From assembly GCF_008016795.1 (NCBI RefSeq), contig NZ_SDIK01000072.1, positions 1-45,773 of the forward strand: a stretch of 45,773 bases of DNA, written 5' to 3'. Of this stretch, positions 17,662 through 25,597 are shown one piece after another. The notes below the pieces were generated by a model. That model ran no database searches. It was given only the letters and a program-made list of their open reading frames with translations, and was not told the DNA's origin. This DNA is from Prevotella brunnea. GTDB lineage: Bacteria > Bacteroidota > Bacteroidia > Bacteroidales > Bacteroidaceae. Positions within the stretch are counted from its first letter, which is position 1, and every line of letters begins with the position of its first letter. A program made the position numbers and the translations under genes.

Positions 17662-18000
17662 TTATACCAACCGATCCAATTGCAGCTTCAGTTCTTTCAG
17701 TTCGTCTCTCACGGAGATAAGTGTTTCCAACACCTTGCGACTTTTATCCGCTCCCTCCCTGTTTTCCCGTAACATCTTCCTCGCGGCAGCAATCTTAAAC
17801 CCACGCACCTTCACCAAATTATAGATGACCTTAATCTGGTCGATATCTTTTTCCGTATATTGGCGCACCCTGTTTCCGGTAGTCTTCGGACGAAGATGCG
17901 GAAATTCTGTTTCCCAATATCTGAGCAAACTCTCCGTAACGTTCAGTTGTTGTGCCACTTCCTTGATGGAATAATATAGTTTTCGCGAATTTTCAGCCAT
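17662..18000 (-). CDS. MerR family transcriptional regulator
   Basis: 112 residues. The MerR winged helix-turn-helix spans about residues 8-77 (LYYSIKEVAQQLNVTESLLRYWETEFPHL, then the wing KTTGNRVRQYTEKDIDQIKVI), followed by a leucine-rich helix (LETLISVRDELKELKLQLDRL) for dimerisation. There is no C-terminal effector domain and no cysteine metal site, so it belongs to the short MerR proteins that are common and conserved in Bacteroidetes; the inducer is unknown. It is divergent from alaS. A near-consensus TATCTTTC box lies about 30 nt upstream. Confidence 0.88.
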   Translation of the reverse strand: MAENSRKLYYSIKEVAQQLNVTESLLRYWETEFPHLRPKTTGNRVRQYTEKDIDQIKVIYNLVKVRGFKIAAARKMLRENREGADKSRKVLETLISVRDELKELKLQLDRLV

Positions 18001-18151
18001 AGTTTTTTATATTTTTATTAAACAGAAAGATATCGGCGATAATCGATGGCTCGCATCTTGCCATGCTTATTATTACCTATGCTTTTCAACGACTTGCAAA
18101 TCCCAATATCAATCAATCAGCATTTCATTTGCAAAAATAGTGAAAAGTCAG

Positions 18152-18159
18152 TATCTTTG
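18152..18159 (+). promoter_or_regulatory. -7 box (TATCTTTG) of alaS
   Basis: An exact match 38 nt before the chosen alaS start. Confidence 0.7.
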
Positions 18160-18197
18160 CAACACTTTTGAACGAATTTTATAAAATTAAGAATAAG

Positions 18198-20858
18198 ATG
18201 ATGACAGCTAACGAAATCCGCAACTCGTTTAAGAAATTCTTTGAAGCAAAGGGACACGTCATCGTACCGTCTGCCCCCATGGTAATAAAGGACGACCCTA
18301 CACTGATGTTCACCAATGCCGGCATGAACCAATGGAAAGACGTCATACTCGGAACAAAAACACCGGAACCGCGCCGTCGCGCCGATTCGCAAAAGTGCCT
18401 GCGCGTAAGTGGTAAGCACAACGACTTGGAAGAGGTGGGACACGACACCTACCACCACACGATGTTCGAAATGCTCGGCAACTGGAGCTTCGGCGATTAT
18501 TTTAAGCAGGATGCCATCAACTACGCATGGGAATTTCTTGTAGATGTGTTGGGGTTAAACCCCGCCGACCTTTATGTTACCGTCTTTGAGGGAAGTCCGG
18601 AAGAAAACATACCACGCGACAACGAAGCTGCAGAATTCTGGGCAAAGCATTTGCCGGAAGACCACATCATCAACGGAAACAAACACGACAACTTTTGGGA
18701 AATGGGAGATACCGGTCCTTGCGGTCCCTGCTCGGAAATACACATTGACTCGCGCAACGCTGAAGAAAAAGCCAAGCTACCCGGACGAGAGTTGGTAAAC
18801 AAAGACAATCCGCAGGTAATAGAAATTTGGAACATTGTCTTCATGCAGTTCAATCGCAAAGCCGATGGATCGCTCGAACCATTGGCTATGAACGTCATTG
18901 ACACCGGAATGGGGTTCGAGCGTTTGGTGCGCACACTGCAAGGCAAGAGTTCCAACTACGACACTGACGTGTTCCAGCCCATCATCAAGCAGATAGAACT
19001 ACTAAGCGGGAAAAAATATGGTTTCACCGCTCCAACAGGCAAGAATGGTAAAGCTGCCAACGAACAGGAACGAATCGACATTGCCATGCGTGTGGTGGCA
19101 GACCATATGCGCGCTGTGGCGTTTGCCATTGCCGATGGACAGTTGCCGGGAAACGCGAAAGCAGGATATGTCATTCGCCGCATACTGCGTCGCGCCGTTC
19201 GCTATGGATACACATTCCTTGCACAGAAAGACGCGTTCATCTTCAAACTGCTCAACATCTTCATTCAGGAAATGGGCGATGCCTATCCCGAGCTTGTTGC
19301 CCAACGAGAGCTTATCGCCCGAGTGATAAAAGAGGAAGAGGATTCTTTCCTTCGCACACTCGATAAAGGCATTAATCTGCTCAATACGGCAATGGAAGAG
19401 ATGGATAAACAGGGCAAAACCGAACTCGATGGAAAGGAAGCTTTCCGTCTGTTCGATACATACGGTTTTCCACTCGACCTCACAGAATTGATTTGCAGAG
19501 AGCACGGCTTCACAGTGGACGAGAATCAATTCAACGAGGAGATGGCGCAACAAAAAGCACGTGCCAGAAATGCCGCGGCAGTTGAGAACGGCGACTGGGT
19601 TGTCGTCAGAGAAGGTGAACAAGAGTTTGTGGGTTACGACTATACGGAGCACGATTGTCGCATTCTTCGCTATCGCAGAGTTACTCGGAAAAAGAGCAGT
19701 TTCTATGAGGTAGTGCTTGATAAAACTCCGTTCTACGGTGAGATGGGTGGACAGGTAGGCGACCAAGGTGTGCTCGTCAGTGAAACCGAAACCATTCATA
19801 TTATCGACACTAAGCGCGAAAACAACCAAAGCATCCACATCATCAAGGAACTACCCAAGAACATCGAAGCCGATTTCATGGCTTGTGTGGATACCGATAA
19901 GCGCAACGCCAGTGCTGCCAACCACACTGCCACTCACTTGCTCGACTATGTCTTAAAACAAGTTTTGGGAGAACATGTGGAACAAAAGGGTTCTTACGTA
20001 AGTCCTGACACACTCCGTTTCGACTTCTCGCATTTCCAAAAAGTAAGCGATGAGGAATTAAGACAAGTGGAACGAATGGTGAACGACATGATTCGCCAAG
20101 ACTTTCCACGCAACGAACATCGCGACACGCCCATTGAGGAGGCAAAGAAAATGGGTGCAGTGGCACTCTTCGGCGAAAAATACGGCGACAAGGTGCGCGT
20201 CATCGGCTTCGGACCAAGCTGCGAGTTCTGTGGCGGTATTCACGTGCCTTCTACGGGACGCATCGGACTCTTCAAAATCGTGAGCGAGAGTAGTGTTGCC
20301 GCGGGCGTTCGTCGCATAGAAGCCATGACGGGAAAGAACTGCGAAGAGGCGGTATATGTGCTGGAGGACACCTTGCGCGACCTAAAAGCGATGTTCAACA
20401 ATGCCAAGGACTTGAGGACGGTAGTGCGCAAATACATTGAAGAACACGACACAATGAAGAAAGAGATGGAAAATTTCCGTCAGCAAACTGCCGATCGTGC
20501 GGCAAAGAGCCTCGTAGAGAAGGTTCGGAACGTGAATGGTATCAATGTCGTGAAGGCAGTCCTTCCCGTTGAGCCTGCGTCGGCTAAGGATATCGTATTC
20601 AAAGTGCGTGAGGCGATTCCCGAAAAGCTCGTCTGTGTGCTCGGCTCTGTTTACGATAACCGACCTCTTCTCTCGGTGATGCTCAGTGACGACATGGTGA
20701 AAGACCATGCGATGAATGCCGGAAAAATAATCCGTGAGGCTGCCAAGCTAATCAAAGGCGGTGGTGGTGGTCAGCCACATTATGCCCAAGCAGGTGGTAA
20801 GGATGCTGCCAACATCAATGCTGCGGTTGAAAAAGTCATTGAATTGGCGGAGCTGTAA
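18198..20858 (+). CDS. alaS: Alanyl-tRNA synthetase
   Basis: Charges tRNA-Ala with alanine. The 886-residue length is normal. The class II catalytic domain starts [18 protein letters not shown] and includes [11 protein letters not shown] and [12 protein letters not shown]. The editing domain has the zinc/active-site HTATHLLD and CEFCGGIHV motifs, and the C-Ala domain ends with [17 protein letters not shown] at 18198 gives the usual MMTANEI start; the longer frame starts at a TTG (18168) within about 10 nt of the promoter box. The small membrane gene follows after 12 nt. Confidence 0.96.
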   Translation: MMTANEIRNSFKKFFEAKGHVIVPSAPMVIKDDPTLMFTNAGMNQWKDVILGTKTPEPRRRADSQKCLRVSGKHNDLEEVGHDTYHHTMFEMLGNWSFGDYFKQDAINYAWEFLVDVLGLNPADLYVTVFEGSPEENIPRDNEAAEFWAKHLPEDHIINGNKHDNFWEMGDTGPCGPCSEIHIDSRNAEEKAKLPGRELVNKDNPQVIEIWNIVFMQFNRKADGSLEPLAMNVIDTGMGFERLVRTLQGKSSNYDTDVFQPIIKQIELLSGKKYGFTAPTGKNGKAANEQERIDIAMRVVADHMRAVAFAIADGQLPGNAKAGYVIRRILRRAVRYGYTFLAQKDAFIFKLLNIFIQEMGDAYPELVAQRELIARVIKEEEDSFLRTLDKGINLLNTAMEEMDKQGKTELDGKEAFRLFDTYGFPLDLTELICREHGFTVDENQFNEEMAQQKARARNAAAVENGDWVVVREGEQEFVGYDYTEHDCRILRYRRVTRKKSSFYEVVLDKTPFYGEMGGQVGDQGVLVSETETIHIIDTKRENNQSIHIIKELPKNIEADFMACVDTDKRNASAANHTATHLLDYVLKQVLGEHVEQKGSYVSPDTLRFDFSHFQKVSDEELRQVERMVNDMIRQDFPRNEHRDTPIEEAKKMGAVALFGEKYGDKVRVIGFGPSCEFCGGIHVPSTGRIGLFKIVSESSVAAGVRRIEAMTGKNCEEAVYVLEDTLRDLKAMFNNAKDLRTVVRKYIEEHDTMKKEMENFRQQTADRAAKSLVEKVRNVNGINVVKAVLPVEPASAKDIVFKVREAIPEKLVCVLGSVYDNRPLLSVMLSDDMVKDHAMNAGKIIREAAKLIKGGGGGQPHYAQAGGKDAANINAAVEKVIELAEL

Positions 20859-20870
20859 TTCATCAATCTC

Positions 20871-21059
20871 ATGGATTCAACCTTCATTTTGGTTCTGATT
20901 GCCGTGTCGGTACTTATGGCTTTCCTGTACCGACGCAAGCAAAGAAAGGAGAAACAGATGGAATTGGATTTGGAAACGCTGACTGCCAAGAGCGATTGGG
21001 TCGGTGTTTCCAATATCCTTAAACGTCAAGTCTATACATGGGGGCGTTATTTTTGCTGA
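20871..21059 (+). CDS. Small membrane protein downstream of alaS, possibly frameshifted
   Basis: A 62-residue frame with one N-terminal membrane helix (ILVLIAVSVLMAFLY), then a basic patch (RRKQRKEKQ) and a soluble stretch. It ends abruptly at RQVYTWGRYFC. In the -1 frame the DNA continues as a second strongly hydrophobic segment (GALFLLTIGLLVPGIV) that stops at 21139. The two pieces together would make a plausible two-helix protein of about 89 residues. I do not recognise a family. It is separated from alaS by 12 nt, so probably co-transcribed. Confidence 0.5.
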   Translation: MDSTFILVLIAVSVLMAFLYRRKQRKEKQMELDLETLTAKSDWVGVSNILKRQVYTWGRYFC

Positions 21060-21139
21060 CGATAGGTCTGTTGGTGCCCGGCATTGTTACCCATCACAAG
21101 GTGATTGTTGCAGCAATCACAACCGCTTTTATGGCTTAG
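21038..21139 (+). CDS. Hydrophobic 33-residue frame overlapping the end of the small membrane protein
   Basis: ATG at 21038, 33 residues, one clear membrane helix (LFLLTIGLLVPGIV) and then VTHHKVIVAAITTAFMA. It is either the displaced C-terminal half of the preceding gene after a one-base change, or a separate tiny overlapping gene. No promoter or initiation signal distinguishes these. Confidence 0.35.
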   Translation: MGALFLLTIGLLVPGIVTHHKVIVAAITTAFMA

Positions 21140-21146
21140 TTTCATC

Positions 21147-21475
21147 AAAGCTAAGCTTTTGCTTTTTAAAAGGTAAGCTTTTGCAATGCAAAAGGTCATG
21201 AATTGAAGTGCAAAAGCTTACCTTTTAAAATCCAATTAATATCATATTGATTATCAACGAGTTACAAGACGATTCACCAACGCTGTTTTTGTCATGTGAT
21301 TTCGTGGCGATGACAGGGCGAGTGTTCGGTGTCAAGAACCTGTTTTCCACAACCTGAATACGAATTGCTAACCTAAGAAAGTGTGCACCATATATGGTTA
21401 GAGAGAAAGGCATAAAGTTCTATGGTTTATGCGATGTTTCGTGAGATTTCTAAAAAATATTCAAAACACTATTGG
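21147..21475 (-). repeat. Dispersed ~330-bp repeat, copy B
   Basis: 329 bp in minus orientation. The head (containing AATCTCACGAAA in element sense) begins directly at the SprT-like stop codon. The centre has CAATTCGTATTCAGG and TTCTTGACACCGAA, TTGATAATCA is the reverse complement of 21248-21257, and the tail has boxes such as TGACCTTTTGCATTGCAAAA. By eye it matches copy A over most of its length, with the least conserved part about 50-90 nt from the head. The rest of the gap between 21060 and 21476 holds only the frame at 21038-21139. Confidence 0.8.
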
Positions 21476-21476
21476 A

Positions 21477-22136
21477 TTACATCCGGGGAAATTCCAATGG
21501 TTTCATTCTGCCCATCATTTCCTGATAGAACGCTCTCGACACCTTACGTCCCCGAAGCGAACGAACACGGGGCATATTGAGAAAGAACGCATCCTGCGTC
21601 GTGAACCATGAATGGGAAGTAACGGAAGATATGCGTGAGATTGTCAGGGCAATCTCATGGGCAGACTTAGGATTTACCGAAGAGAGGTAACACGTGCCGT
21701 TATCCATTTCGATTGCCAACACAAGGCAAGTCGTTGGCTGTTTGTCAATGGTCGGTTCCATTCCTTTTGTTTTGGCAGATATGGTCAGATGGCGTCCGTA
21801 TCGCTGGTTTATCTCTGCCATCATTGAGCGAAATACCTTCCCATGCGCCGAAGTGTCCTTTATTTCGTTGTAAGCGATATAATAATGAATCATCTCATGA
21901 ATAATGACATCGTCTATTTCCTGCTGCGATTGTTTATAATAGGAGGAAATAGAAATTATGAAATCGTAGGGTTTTCTTTTTAGAAAGCCACGCTTGCACG
22001 ACATCTGTCCAAGGCGGGTACGTGCCTTGGAGAGCTTTAATGTGGGCAGTGGCAGCCGCCCATCGAATATCAACCTGTTGTACTTCTCAAAAGCCAGCCT
22101 GATGTAATCCTGTGTCAATTCCATTGCTTCCATCAT
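21477..22136 (-). CDS. SprT-like zinc metalloprotease domain protein
   Basis: 219 residues. The SprT-like domain has the zinc motif HEMIH (H80, E81, H84) and a third histidine in SAHGKVF (H98), preceded by RLGQMSCKRG and a YDFIISIS strand. Such proteins act on DNA-bound proteins in eukaryotes (Spartan); the bacterial role is not settled. The C-terminal ~90 residues lack the usual cysteine cluster of SprT. The start codon at 22136 overlaps the helicase stop (ATGA; a second ATG follows at 22133), so the two are translationally coupled, which supports a DNA repair or processing role by context. Confidence 0.82.
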   Translation of the reverse strand: MMEAMELTQDYIRLAFEKYNRLIFDGRLPLPTLKLSKARTRLGQMSCKRGFLKRKPYDFIISISSYYKQSQQEIDDVIIHEMIHYYIAYNEIKDTSAHGKVFRSMMAEINQRYGRHLTISAKTKGMEPTIDKQPTTCLVLAIEMDNGTCYLSSVNPKSAHEIALTISRISSVTSHSWFTTQDAFFLNMPRVRSLRGRKVSRAFYQEMMGRMKPLEFPRM

Positions 22137-23566
22137 TCTTCCATTTGTTGTTTCGGCCAATTCACCAAGTAAAGATGTTCCGTTGCCCTTGTGAAAGCCG
22201 TATAAAGCCAATGGATGTAATCGGGATTAAGCATCTCGTCGGTCATATATCCTTGGTCAAGATAAATGTGCGCCCACTGTCCGCCCTGCGCCTTATGACA
22301 GGTTACCGCATATCCAAATTTTATCTGCATGGCATTGTAGTAATCATCTTCGCGAAGCCGTTTCATGCGGTCGGTTTTAAGTGGGACATCTGCATAATCT
22401 TCCATGACCTTGTTGAACAATCGGTCATTCTGTTCGCGCGTCAATGCCGGTGCCTCTGTAGTGAGCGTGTCCAAAACGACCACCGTGTCGATTTCCACCT
22501 GATTGTAATCCGGAAACTCCAATGTTATATCGGCAAAACGAAAACCATACAATTCCCTGAAATTATGTACACGACGCACCGTTCCCCTATCTCCGTTGGC
22601 GATAAAACCGCCTTCTATGTCCGACAGTTTGGAAGCGGTTGAAGGTTGCAAATACTTATTCTTCACCACCATGACCAAATCGCCGGTAGTCAGTTCTTCC
22701 TCGCGCCCCAAGACAGTGTTTCTTATGCCTTGATTATAAATATTCGCACGCTTGTTGGAACGAGTGATTACCATAGTCTCGTCCATTCCCACTGCCGAAT
22801 AGCTCGAAGCAAGACTCTCTATAAGTTCATCGCCGGGTACAACGGAAACATCGGCAAAACCCGTGAGACGTATGCGGGGAAGTTGTGTTGCCTCGTCATG
22901 GGTAATCATTTCGCGAATGACGGTGGCATTCCAAAGAATACCGGAATCTTCACTTTGCCGCAACACTTCGTCCAAATCGCATTCATGGACGCGCAAACCG
23001 TAAGCACTCAACACATCAGCACGCAAAGCCGGACTCTCGTTCTCGCCTACCGGTGGCAGCTGTGCCTTGTCGCCTATCAACATCATTCTACAATTGTTTC
23101 CACCGTAAACGTATTGTATCAAATCATCGAGTAAACGCCCACTTCCAAAGAAGTTCGCACCGGTGGATAAACTTACCATCGAAGCCTCATCCACCATAAA
23201 GAGCGTGTTGGTGTGGAGATTTTGATTGAGCTGAAACTTACCATCTGCGCCATTGAAAGCTTTTTCGCGATAAATACGACGATGAATGGTGGATGCCGGC
23301 AAGCCTGCATTGAGCGAAAACACCTTAGCAGCACGTCCGGTGGGAGCCAACAGCGATACTTTCCATTGTAAAGCGCGAAGCGCGCGAACGATGGCTGCAG
23401 CCAAAGAAGTCTTGCCCGTACCGGCACTGCCTCGCAAAATCATGACGGCACGTTCGTCCCTATGGGTCATGAATCCGGCAAACGTCTGCAACGCATTGGA
23501 TTGATCGGTAGTGGGCGTAAACTTAAACTCTTTTAAAATCCTATAAATCAGTTCGTCGTGTATCAT
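22133..23566 (-). CDS. SF1B DNA helicase, RecD/Pif1/Dda-like
   Basis: 477 residues. Walker A GSAGTGKT (46-53), Ia LLAPTGRAAKVF, Walker B LFMVDEAS, motif III GDKAQLPPVGE, and late motif VTCHKAQGGQW with the arginine-finger region YTAFTRATEHLYLV. The motif spelling is that of RecD-type 5'-3' helicases (RecD2, Dda), without the long N-terminal region of RecD2 and with no RecBC genes nearby. It is likely a stand-alone DNA repair or replication accessory helicase. It leads a two-gene unit with the SprT-like protease. No clear -7 box was seen upstream. Confidence 0.88.
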   Translation of the reverse strand: MIHDELIYRILKEFKFTPTTDQSNALQTFAGFMTHRDERAVMILRGSAGTGKTSLAAAIVRALRALQWKVSLLAPTGRAAKVFSLNAGLPASTIHRRIYREKAFNGADGKFQLNQNLHTNTLFMVDEASMVSLSTGANFFGSGRLLDDLIQYVYGGNNCRMMLIGDKAQLPPVGENESPALRADVLSAYGLRVHECDLDEVLRQSEDSGILWNATVIREMITHDEATQLPRIRLTGFADVSVVPGDELIESLASSYSAVGMDETMVITRSNKRANIYNQGIRNTVLGREEELTTGDLVMVVKNKYLQPSTASKLSDIEGGFIANGDRGTVRRVHNFRELYGFRFADITLEFPDYNQVEIDTVVVLDTLTTEAPALTREQNDRLFNKVMEDYADVPLKTDRMKRLREDDYYNAMQIKFGYAVTCHKAQGGQWAHIYLDQGYMTDEMLNPDYIHWLYTAFTRATEHLYLVNWPKQQMEE

Positions 23567-23723
23567 TGATGATTGGAAAACACTGTCGCGAGAAAAAGCG
23601 AGTGATTAGGTTCTTTCCATAATAAATGGCAGAATGTAAGGAGGATAACTCTCCCATTGTGCTCTTTTTTTCTTTCCAAAAGTTGAGTTTGATGAGGAAG
23701 CAATGGTGCTGAAAATTACCAAC

Positions 23724-24749
23724 CTACCGCATGAGTTTCCGGGCAAACTCTATGATGGTGTCTTTACCTCGGTGAAAATCTTCAGTTGTAAGAGCTACCT
23801 TGTAATCCGGTTCGATGCCGAACTCGGTGAGCCGTTTGTCCTTATCAAACATCGGGCAAGCCGAGAACCGCACGCTCCAACCGTTGGGCAATTCGCTCGT
23901 GAACGGCAATCCCGCTCCACCGCCTGTGCAATCGCCCACTGTTCGCACGTTCGGACAACACCGCATATATTTCACGAACTCATTGGCTGCCGAGAAGACG
24001 CTGCGGTTGGTCAGCACCACGACAGGCTTTTGCCATCGAATGCCTTTTCCCGGCTTCAGAATCTGCTCTTTCAGACCGGAGAAGTCATCGTGTCCTCTTC
24101 CCGTCTTGTGTTGTATGTAACCCACGAGCCGACTTTCATTCGTGAATCTTGCAGCCAACTCTTCAGCATTGGTGAGCGCACCTCCACCATTGTCGCGTAT
24201 ATCTATGATTATGCCTTTGCATGGTTGGAAAAACAGGAAGATATAGTCGAGGTTTCCCGCTCCCATGCCGTTCTGAAAACTTGAACAGCGCAGATAACCT
24301 ATGTTATCGTCCAAAATGGTATAATCCATTCCACTGGCAATAAGATAATCAGTTTTGATGTATTTGCGGATGAGCGAATCGGAATAGTTCCGTGGATAAT
24401 TCTCATGCCACGACCAATAGCGCGCTGTATTAAAAGAGGTGAAAAGATTCACGTGCCCATCCTTGAGTTCCGAGAGCATATCTGCCATCACCTCGAATTG
24501 CTGACTCTCTGTCATTCCGTTGTGAAACTTCCGTGTGTAGCGTTTATGAATCTCATTCCAGTCAATACCTTTTTGACTGAAAAAGCAATAGTGCTCATCA
24601 AGAATCTTCCATAGTGCTTCGAAGTTACCTTGCGGATCATCTGGAAAATCATCGTTGGTAACACAGGAAGTAAACGAAATGGTCGTCAATAACATGCATA
24701 CGACTACCACAGAATAACTCAATAAGAATTTAGGACAGATAAGTTTCAT
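23724..24749 (-). CDS. S41 family peptidase, lipoprotein
   Basis: 341 residues. The lipoprotein signal has the cysteine at 29 (LLTTISFTSC), so it is envelope-anchored. An N-terminal helical region (about 40-125) precedes the S41 catalytic core: GYLRCSSF, IIDIRDNGGG, then VFSAANEF with the probable nucleophile S253, and TGGGAGLP and GIEPDYKV. No PDZ domain is visible, and the catalytic region resembles the tricorn/IRBP branch more than CtpA. Substrate is unknown. ATG at 24749 overlaps the stop of the DUF3316 gene (ATGA). The longer frame starts inside that gene and is not used. Confidence 0.85.
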   Translation of the reverse strand: MKLICPKFLLSYSVVVVCMLLTTISFTSCVTNDDFPDDPQGNFEALWKILDEHYCFFSQKGIDWNEIHKRYTRKFHNGMTESQQFEVMADMLSELKDGHVNLFTSFNTARYWSWHENYPRNYSDSLIRKYIKTDYLIASGMDYTILDDNIGYLRCSSFQNGMGAGNLDYIFLFFQPCKGIIIDIRDNGGGALTNAEELAARFTNESRLVGYIQHKTGRGHDDFSGLKEQILKPGKGIRWQKPVVVLTNRSVFSAANEFVKYMRCCPNVRTVGDCTGGGAGLPFTSELPNGWSVRFSACPMFDKDKRLTEFGIEPDYKVALTTEDFHRGKDTIIEFARKLMR

Positions 24750-25597
24750 GGCAGATACTTTGTGATTGAAAATTTTCTTACGATACCAATGACAAAAAGA
24801 TGGCTCCATGTATGATAACGCAATTCATTTACCTTGGCTTGTTGGATGTCGCCGAGATAGCCAAATCGCACGGTTGTGTGGCGTATCGTAAAATCGAAAG
24901 TGAGCGATTGACGTAGCGAGGGAGTGGCAAAAAAGGTGGTTGGGACCACATTGTGGTCGTAATCGCCCCTTGAGAATATTTCGTAATAACTCTGTCCGTA
25001 GTTCGGTGAAAACATCACGCCCACGAGGGGAACTTGTGCTTCATAGCGAATTTGGAACGGATGGCTTCTGATACGGAACGCATAGGCTGCCGAAAGGCGA
25101 GGCGCGAGATTAAGTCCCAAATAGGCTTGTGCCGGATTATTGCCGTTGCGAGTGTTGTAAAGGAAGCCCATACCGGCATCAATGCCACCACCGGCCTTCA
25201 GCAGTAGTCGCCCATTGCCCACGCGGATGTTTTCCAGTTCGTAGAGCACACTGTATTGAAAATTATAAAGTCCCCCCAGTTCGTTGCAGTTGTCAGCACG
25301 GTTTCGAGTATAGGCAAGACGCGCTTGATGGATAATATCGCGCGAGAGTTTTGTCTTGTTTTCGCGTATGGTATGAGAAATGTAACGCAGCTCAGTTCCG
25401 GTATATTCCTCCGGTGAAAGATAAGTATCCAATTGATTGACATATCCAACGCCTATCATTTGCGAATTGGTTATTATCTTATCGGTGTGCAGTGTATCTT
25501 GAGCCTGACAGGGTAAGAATGACATTGCCACTAACCAACCGGTAGTGATGATAACGACTCGTTTTATCCATTCTTCGGTTCTTTGATATTTATTCAT
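24746..25597 (-). CDS. Predicted outer-membrane beta-barrel protein (DUF3316-like)
   Basis: 283 residues with a signal peptide ending near PCQAQ (about residue 33). The mature protein alternates aromatic and polar residues as in a beta-barrel (LKAGGGIDAGMGFLYNT, LGLNLAPRLSAAYAFRIRS, LTFDFTIRHTTVRFGYLGD). The family name is from memory of Bacteroidetes DUF3316 proteins and is not certain. It overlaps parC by 8 nt upstream and the S41 protease by 4 nt downstream, so the three genes are read as one transcript, although the link with topoisomerase IV has no obvious functional logic. Confidence 0.65.
   Translation of the reverse strand: MNKYQRTEEWIKRVVIITTGWLVAMSFLPCQAQDTLHTDKIITNSQMIGVGYVNQLDTYLSPEEYTGTELRYISHTIRENKTKLSRDIIHQARLAYTRNRADNCNELGGLYNFQYSVLYELENIRVGNGRLLLKAGGGIDAGMGFLYNTRNGNNPAQAYLGLNLAPRLSAAYAFRIRSHPFQIRYEAQVPLVGVMFSPNYGQSYYEIFSRGDYDHNVVPTTFFATPSLRQSLTFDFTIRHTTVRFGYLGDIQQAKVNELRYHTWSHLFVIGIVRKFSITKYLP

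Noticed and set aside
19002..19838. 278-residue frame opposite alaS, and similar long antisense frames (for example 11087-11821 opposite frr)
   Set aside because: They are mirrors of codon bias in strongly supported genes and carry no recognisable domain or start signal.
21010..21045. Programmed -1 frameshift in the small membrane gene
   Set aside because: No X-XXY-YYZ slippery heptamer in the right phase is present, and no downstream structure is evident. A mutation or overlapping frame is simpler.
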